From positions 62,001-126,000 of the forward strand of contig JAUHWL010000004.1 of NCBI GenBank assembly GCA_030424545.1: a stretch of DNA of 64,000 bases, written 5' to 3'. Both the position numbers and the translations under genes were made by a program. Each line of letters begins with the position of its first letter. Position 1 is the stretch's first letter. Below the pieces are notes generated by a model that saw only the letters and a list, made by a program, of their open reading frames with translations, did not search any database and had not been told where the DNA came from. Below, one piece after another: positions 59,833-64,000 of this stretch. The DNA comes from Bacteroidia bacterium (GTDB taxonomy: Bacteria > Bacteroidota > Bacteroidia > Flavobacteriales > Schleiferiaceae).

Positions 59833-60480
59833 TTACCGTTTTACTGATTTAGGTTTCAACCACATACTCCCGTATTTCACACTTAAATACTCTACTAAGG
59901 TTTTTAGAATAACCAACAATACAACTACACCTGTAACAGAGTTAAAAAGCAACATGATGAAAGCTCCTAGAATTACCACAAATTGTTGAATAAAAATTCT
60001 GGTGTAGGGGATAAACATATACTCCGAAATACTAAACTTTTGATTTTCCTTTTTACTTGTAACTTCTTGTATAGTATATATAATTTGACCTAGAAAAAAT
60101 GTGTAAATAGCGATTAAATAGGGTTTTTGAAAGAACAATCCGTAATTGTGAATTACGTTAAAACCATCTGTAAATTCAGGGTATACCTCTTTGGCAAGGC
60201 CGAAAAACAAGACACTTTGCACAAAAACAAACATGCCATAATGAAAAGTAAAAAACAAGGTGATTAGCAATGAAACAACGAAGCCGATTGAATGAAACTT
60301 GCTATAAGCAAATAGCCGCAGAGCATGTACCAATCCTATTATAATGGTTTCTAATAAATACAAAATAATCACGGCTATACCATCCCAAATACCCGTTAGT
60401 ACGCCAATCAAAGGAACTGCATTGGTTACTATAATTGTTGCAAGCGTTAAAAAACTAACTGGGTTACCTTTTTTATCCAC
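59833..60480 (-). CDS. DUF6498-family membrane protein
   Basis: This 215-residue protein with about six helices begins VSFLTLATIIVTNAVPLIGV. The family signature is the block WDGIAVIILYLLETIIIGLV, followed by FHYGMFVFVQSVLFFGL. No activity is known. The start is a GTG immediately preceded by an in-frame TAG, so no longer start is possible. It lies downstream of the AlbA_2 gene on the same strand, 34 bases away, so they may be co-transcribed. Confidence 0.75.
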   Translation of the reverse strand: MDKKGNPVSFLTLATIIVTNAVPLIGVLTGIWDGIAVIILYLLETIIIGLVHALRLFAYSKFHSIGFVVSLLITLFFTFHYGMFVFVQSVLFFGLAKEVYPEFTDGFNVIHNYGLFFQKPYLIAIYTFFLGQIIYTIQEVTSKKENQKFSISEYMFIPYTRIFIQQFVVILGAFIMLLFNSVTGVVVLLVILKTLVEYLSVKYGSMWLKPKSVKR

Positions 60481-60514
60481 CTATTGTTGTATTAATAAAA
60501 CAATGATAGCAATT

Positions 60515-61138
60515 TTATGAAGCCAAAAAGTATTGAAAATACTTTCCATTAAAATGCCAACGCAATATGCCCCAATTTAAAAATGTAGCCAGGATTTCTT
60601 CTGATTTTTTTATAGAAACATTGGCAATAGCAGCATATTTTTTCACTGTTATATAAGGCATGTCCTGTAAAAAGCTTAGTAATTTGGCTTCTCGTTCTTT
60701 GTATTCTACAAAATGAGCAGCGTTTTTTTTCATGGTCCAAAGCTTTATTAAAACACCATTGGCCGGAAAATTCTCATCATCTTTTCTAAAATAAGCTTTT
60801 GGTTCGCCTATTTTTTCTTTTACAAAATGTGGCTTTAAAGGAGAAGGCTGTATTAGCGCTTCTAAAATTTCTTTGCCATCCACTTGATACATTTGATATT
60901 CCACTTCAACAGGGGGCAAACAATACAAGTCAGAAGCGCCCTCTATCATATGTATTTCCTCTTTGCTGCGCACACCGGCAAGGCTACCATTGTCTTTTAC
61001 ACCTACAAGCATTCTGCCCCCATCTGTATTTGCAAAGGCAGATAGGGTGCGGGCAATTTTTCTAGAATCAGAAATTTCGAATTTAAAATCTTGTTGCTGA
61101 TGCTCTCCTTCGGCAATAATTTTAAGTAGCGATGTCAT
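60515..61138 (-). CDS. AlbA_2/Schlafen-type DNA-binding domain protein
   Basis: This is a 207-residue protein. The N-terminal AlbA_2 domain (about 1-130) has GEHQQQDFKFEISDSRKIAR, TLSAFANTDGGRMLVGVKDN and PKAYFRKDDENFPAN. The remaining part forms a small winged-helix-like region (PYITVKKYAAIANVSIKKSE). Similar proteins are often annotated ATP-binding or transcriptional regulators; the ATPase half found in longer members is absent. It is divergent from the aspartase gene across 117 bases, so it might regulate it, but this is only positional. Confidence 0.8.
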   Translation of the reverse strand: MTSLLKIIAEGEHQQQDFKFEISDSRKIARTLSAFANTDGGRMLVGVKDNGSLAGVRSKEEIHMIEGASDLYCLPPVEVEYQMYQVDGKEILEALIQPSPLKPHFVKEKIGEPKAYFRKDDENFPANGVLIKLWTMKKNAAHFVEYKEREAKLLSFLQDMPYITVKKYAAIANVSIKKSEEILATFLNWGILRWHFNGKYFQYFLAS

Positions 61139-61255
61139 TTAAAAAATAGAATTATTTAAATCTTGGGTGAAGATAAAAATGCATGCATAAAATCTACACT
61201 TGAGGAATGATTTTAATAAAATATTTACCTAGTTTGCGCCTATTAAAAGCCAATT

Positions 61256-62665
61256 ATGAGCAAATTTAGATTAGAACATGATTTTATAGGAGATTTAGAA
61301 ATACCTAATACTTCCTACTATGGAATACAAACTTTTCGTGCCTGTCAGAACTTTGATATTACTGGCATCGCTATTTCATCAGAACCTTTTTTAATAGTTG
61401 CATTTGCCTATGTAAAAAAGGCTGCTGCATTGGCCAACAGAGATTGTGGTGTTTTAGATCCCAAAAGGGCAGAGGCTATTTGTTTTGCATGCGATGAGTT
61501 GATTGCAGGAAAATATCTAGATCAATTTCCTACCGATTTAATACAAGGTGGAGCGGGTACTTCTGTAAACATGAATGCTAACGAAGTAATTGCCAATGTT
61601 GGTTTAGAATATCTAGGTTTTAAAAAAGGCGATTATGACCAACTTCATCCCAACAATGATGTAAATTGTTCTCAATCTACCAACGATGCTTATCCCACTG
61701 CTTTTAGAATTGCATTGCTTCTGCGATTAAAATCATACTCGGAAGAATTAGAATTGCTTTCTAAAGCTTTTTATAAAAAAGGTGTTGAATTTGCCAAAGT
61801 ATTAAAAATGGGTAGAACTCAGCTGCAAGATGCAGTACCAATGAGTTTAGGAGCAGAGTTTAAAGGTTGGGGAAACACCATAAAAGAAGAATTGGCTCAG
61901 ATATTTAGTTCGGAAAAATTAATCTCTGAAATAAACATGGGTGCAACGGCTATTGGCACACGTGTAAACGCGCCTGATGGTTATCCAGAATTGGTAACCA
62001 AGTATTTGTGTGAATTAACAGGCTTTAAATTAAAGTTGGCCAAAGATTTAATCGAAGCTACCTCTGATACCGGAGCGTATGTACAACTTAGTGGCGCCAT
62101 AAAACGTACGGCTTTAAAACTATCTAAAATTTGTAATGATTTAAGGCTTTTATCCTCTGGCCCAAGAACCGGGTTTAACGAGATTAACTTACCAAGTATG
62201 CAACCCGGTAGTAGCATTATGCCTGGTAAAGTAAACCCTGTAATTCCAGAAGTTGTTAATCAAACAGCCTATTATGTTTGTGGCGCAGATATGACCATTA
62301 CAATGGCCGCAGAAGCTGGCCAATTGCAATTAAACGTAATGGAACCTGTAATTGCTTTTAGTTTATTTACAAGCATAAAGTACATGAGCAACGCATCATC
62401 TACCTTGCGCTTAAAATGTGTTAGCGGCATTACAGCTAACAAAAAATACTGTGAGCAACAAGTAATGAACAGTGTAGGTATTGTAACACTTTTAAACCCT
62501 ATTTTGGGTTATGATGAATGTTCTAGAATTGCAAAAGAATCTTTGCAAACCGGAAAATCGGTGCACCAAATTGCTGTTGTAGAGAGACAGTTGGTTACTC
62601 AAGAAAAGTGGGCAGAACTTTACAAGTTTGACAATTTAATAAGACCCAAATACATTAAAAAGTAG
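61256..62665 (+). CDS. aspA: Aspartate ammonia-lyase
   Basis: This enzyme converts aspartate reversibly to fumarate and ammonia. The 469 residues contain DLEIPNTSYYGIQTFRACQN, GGAGTSVNMNANEVIANVG, NDVNCSQSTNDAYPTAFRI, MGRTQLQDAVPMSLGAEFKG and the superfamily signature PGSSIMPGKVNPVIPEVVNQ. The YGIQTFRA-type N-terminus favours aspartase over fumarase C. The length matches E. coli AspA (about 478). It is a single-gene unit; the dicarboxylate/amino acid symporter at 25 kb could supply its substrate, though that link is speculative. Confidence 0.94.
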   Translation: MSKFRLEHDFIGDLEIPNTSYYGIQTFRACQNFDITGIAISSEPFLIVAFAYVKKAAALANRDCGVLDPKRAEAICFACDELIAGKYLDQFPTDLIQGGAGTSVNMNANEVIANVGLEYLGFKKGDYDQLHPNNDVNCSQSTNDAYPTAFRIALLLRLKSYSEELELLSKAFYKKGVEFAKVLKMGRTQLQDAVPMSLGAEFKGWGNTIKEELAQIFSSEKLISEINMGATAIGTRVNAPDGYPELVTKYLCELTGFKLKLAKDLIEATSDTGAYVQLSGAIKRTALKLSKICNDLRLLSSGPRTGFNEINLPSMQPGSSIMPGKVNPVIPEVVNQTAYYVCGADMTITMAAEAGQLQLNVMEPVIAFSLFTSIKYMSNASSTLRLKCVSGITANKKYCEQQVMNSVGIVTLLNPILGYDECSRIAKESLQTGKSVHQIAVVERQLVTQEKWAELYKFDNLIRPKYIKK

Positions 62666-62677
62666 TTTTACATAAAC

Positions 62678-63034
62678 TTAGAAAGGCAGAATAAAAAATG
62701 CCTTATTACCTAATGTGTATTGCCAAATAAAAGAAAACAAACCAAGGCAGAGGTAGAGCCCGTTTCTAACAAAAAGCTTTACGGGTTTACGTGGTATTTC
62801 AATGCCTATCAGACTAAATACGTATGAATAAAACGTAGCGTCTTCATCATCTTCAATTTCATGGCCATCATTCATTAGGCATTTTTTAAAGAAGATAAAT
62901 TGTAGTTGTACTACCAAATATGCAACTACCATTAATCTCCAGTCTATAATAAAAGGACCAACCCATGCCAAGAAGGTGATAACTACATGAAGCCAAAAGG
63001 TGAAATTAAGAGTAGAGGATTTAGAGCCTGACAT
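62678..63034 (-). CDS. Small membrane protein of unknown function
   Basis: This 118-residue protein has three predicted membrane segments: FTFWLHVVITFLAWVGPFII, RLMVVAYLVVQLQFIFF and a C-terminal LYLCLGLFSFIWQYTLG. An acidic loop DGHEIEDDEDATFYSYVF lies between helices two and three. I do not recognise the family. The start is the ATG at 63034; the open frame continues 22 codons upstream, but a -7 element lies within that extension. It lies 85 bases downstream of the acyltransferase gene on the same strand. Confidence 0.7.
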   Translation of the reverse strand: MSGSKSSTLNFTFWLHVVITFLAWVGPFIIDWRLMVVAYLVVQLQFIFFKKCLMNDGHEIEDDEDATFYSYVFSLIGIEIPRKPVKLFVRNGLYLCLGLFSFIWQYTLGNKAFFILPF

Positions 63035-63071
63035 AAAAAAAACACTTTTATTAATGATTTTTACAAGGCCG

Positions 63072-63079
63072 CGAAAATA
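63072..63079 (-). promoter_or_regulatory. -7 promoter element TATTTTCG for the small membrane protein
   Basis: A TAnnTTyG match on the minus strand, 37 bases before the chosen start. It lies inside the longer open frame and argues against the TTG at 63100. Confidence 0.5.
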
Positions 63080-63119
63080 ATAACCCAACAGAAAACACAA
63101 CTTAATATTTAGGTTTTTA

Positions 63120-64000
63120 TCAATCTAATGTGGTACGTTTTAAAATAGATGTCATTCTGTTTTCAACGTTATTTATTTGCCATAAAGCATTTGTAGCAAT
63201 TTCCCATTTTATTCCAGCCTCTTTTATTTTTTCAGAAGTAAATCGGTAGGCATAATTAGATGAAAGCATTTCTAACCTTTCTTGAAACTGTGGGTTTAGT
63301 GCATCAATGTTTTTTATATTAATTGTTTCTTTATGTTTTTCAAAATCTAATTCAATTCTATCCTTAAAGTAAGATATTGTGCCTCTCCCTTTACTTTTCA
63401 TAGCGTTATAACCTTCGGCCATTGTAAGGTGTACTTGTTCAGATTTTAATAATATATCTGTTGCAGAAGCGTCATTTGCTCGTTTTAAAAATTCACTAAA
63501 AAATTTCGGATTCTGCCAATCAATCCATTCTTTAATATTTTTAAAAGGAGATTTTGCGTTTCCTTTTGGGCTAAGAATACTGTAACAATCAATTTTGTAT
63601 TGTGCGTTGCAATTTCTACAAGTAACCTTGTCTTTATTTGAATTAAACCCTTTAGAGTTTAAACAAGAAGGACACGTAAAAAGAACGAAATCTAAATATT
63701 CAGCAGGGCAATCGGTTTCAGCACAAATTTTTTCATCACTCTGAAACTGTAAATCATCATGTAAAAGGCTTCTTTTTATTCGAGATAAAATTTCATCTTC
63801 AGGTAAGGTTTTTATTTCATCTTCTCGAATGATAATGGAATAGTGTAATTCCATTTTTGCTTTTCTCAATGTTTTTGCCCATCTCGGGTGCGTTATAAAC
63901 CCACCTTTGGTAAGTACAGATAGTACAGGAACTTTTAGTAACCTTACAAGCTTTACAACAGATGGGTCTATGTATAATGTTTCGCCAGACCAAGTTCTTG
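63120..64000 (-). CDS. Lysophospholipid acyltransferase-like protein with C-terminal zinc ribbon, 5' end missing
   Basis: The reading frame continues without a stop to the right edge, adding 43 codons (RTWSGETLYIDPSVVKLVRL onward) before the first internal TTG at 63869, so the gene is truncated by the window. The visible part resembles the latter half of a PlsC-type acyltransferase: LVRLLKVPVLSVLTKGGFIT and then ELHYSIIIREDEIKTLPEDE. A region with CAETDCPAEY and a CxxC-x14-CxxC zinc ribbon (FTCPSC, TCRNC) follows, then an unrecognised C-terminal domain. The catalytic HX4D motif would lie outside the window. A role in phospholipid or lipid A acylation is possible. Confidence 0.7.
   Translation of the reverse strand, partial: RTWSGETLYIDPSVVKLVRLLKVPVLSVLTKGGFITHPRWAKTLRKAKMELHYSIIIREDEIKTLPEDEILSRIKRSLLHDDLQFQSDEKICAETDCPAEYLDFVLFTCPSCLNSKGFNSNKDKVTCRNCNAQYKIDCYSILSPKGNAKSPFKNIKEWIDWQNPKFFSEFLKRANDASATDILLKSEQVHLTMAEGYNAMKSKGRGTISYFKDRIELDFEKHKETINIKNIDALNPQFQERLEMLSSNYAYRFTSEKIKEAGIKWEIATNALWQINNVENRMTSILKRTTLD

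Noticed and set aside
60515-61138. AlbA_2 protein as a defence gene
   Set aside because: The protein is short, lacks the ATPase half of defence-associated members, and has housekeeping neighbours.

Overview
The window is a gene-dense chromosomal segment of a low-GC member of the Bacteroidota, most likely a marine or aquatic member of the Flavobacteriales. The support is direct: Bacteroidota-type -7 promoter elements (TAnnTTTG or TAnnTTCG) precede many genes, two secreted proteins carry type IX secretion (T9SS) C-terminal sorting domains, a GldI-like gliding lipoprotein sits beside a DHH phosphoesterase, and there is a TonB receptor with a carboxypeptidase-like N-terminal domain, a BshC bacillithiol enzyme and DUF5777 and AsmA-like envelope proteins. 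I see no rRNA, tRNA, CRISPR array, insertion sequence, prophage or plasmid function. No gene-free stretch exceeds about 200 bases.

Layout. 1-5.1 kb: the edge of a conserved protein, an FtsX/MacB permease, a tiny gene translationally coupled to a phosphatase-TPR-sulfotransferase fusion, and a T9SS cargo. 5.2-9.6 kb: aconitase and an MscS channel. 9.6-11.2 kb: a minus-strand Rrf2 / truncated haemoglobin / RIC cluster for nitric oxide and iron-sulfur stress. 11.3-17.1 kb: an MFS carrier, an OB-fold protein, a secreted operon of two cytochrome-c-like lipoproteins, YceI and a DUF5777 barrel, then NfeD and SPFH membrane proteins. 17.2-23.9 kb: a minus-strand run of HutI, a kinase/pseudoreceiver/AraC regulator, an HD hydrolase, UspA, FTCD (histidine degradation) and a solitary Pycsar-effector-like membrane protein.

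24-31.3 kb: aroC, a cation symporter, an AsmA-like protein and a PD40/OmpA protein in one operon. 31.3-32.3 kb: rplS and ndk. 32.4-36.4 kb: a tight three-gene unit of exported caspase-like protease, CHASE2 membrane sensor and secreted unknown. 36.5-37.7 kb: rpsF-rpsR-rplI. 37.8-42.7 kb: DHH phosphoesterase, GldI-like lipoprotein and three tandem cyclophilin-FKBP fusions predicted for three different compartments. 42.8-50.2 kb: CreD, a KdnB-type Kdo oxidase, BshC with a TauE exporter, RDD, an Mpo1-like protein, DUF493 and a glycosyltransferase. 50.4-54.9 kb: a TonB receptor with a T9SS hydrolase. 55-64 kb: mostly housekeeping genes (aminotransferase IV, YqgE, PdxH, RarA, DEAD-box helicase, DUF6498, AlbA_2, AspA), a small membrane protein, and an acyltransferase with a zinc ribbon that runs off the end.

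The parts most likely to hold something undescribed are the caspase/CHASE2 operon, the Pycsar-like effector without a cyclase, the triplicated dual immunophilins, and the recurrent placement of -7 elements only 4-7 bases before a start codon. Several start codons were moved downstream from the longest open frame because promoter or terminator signals, or the family's known N-terminus, decide the start.
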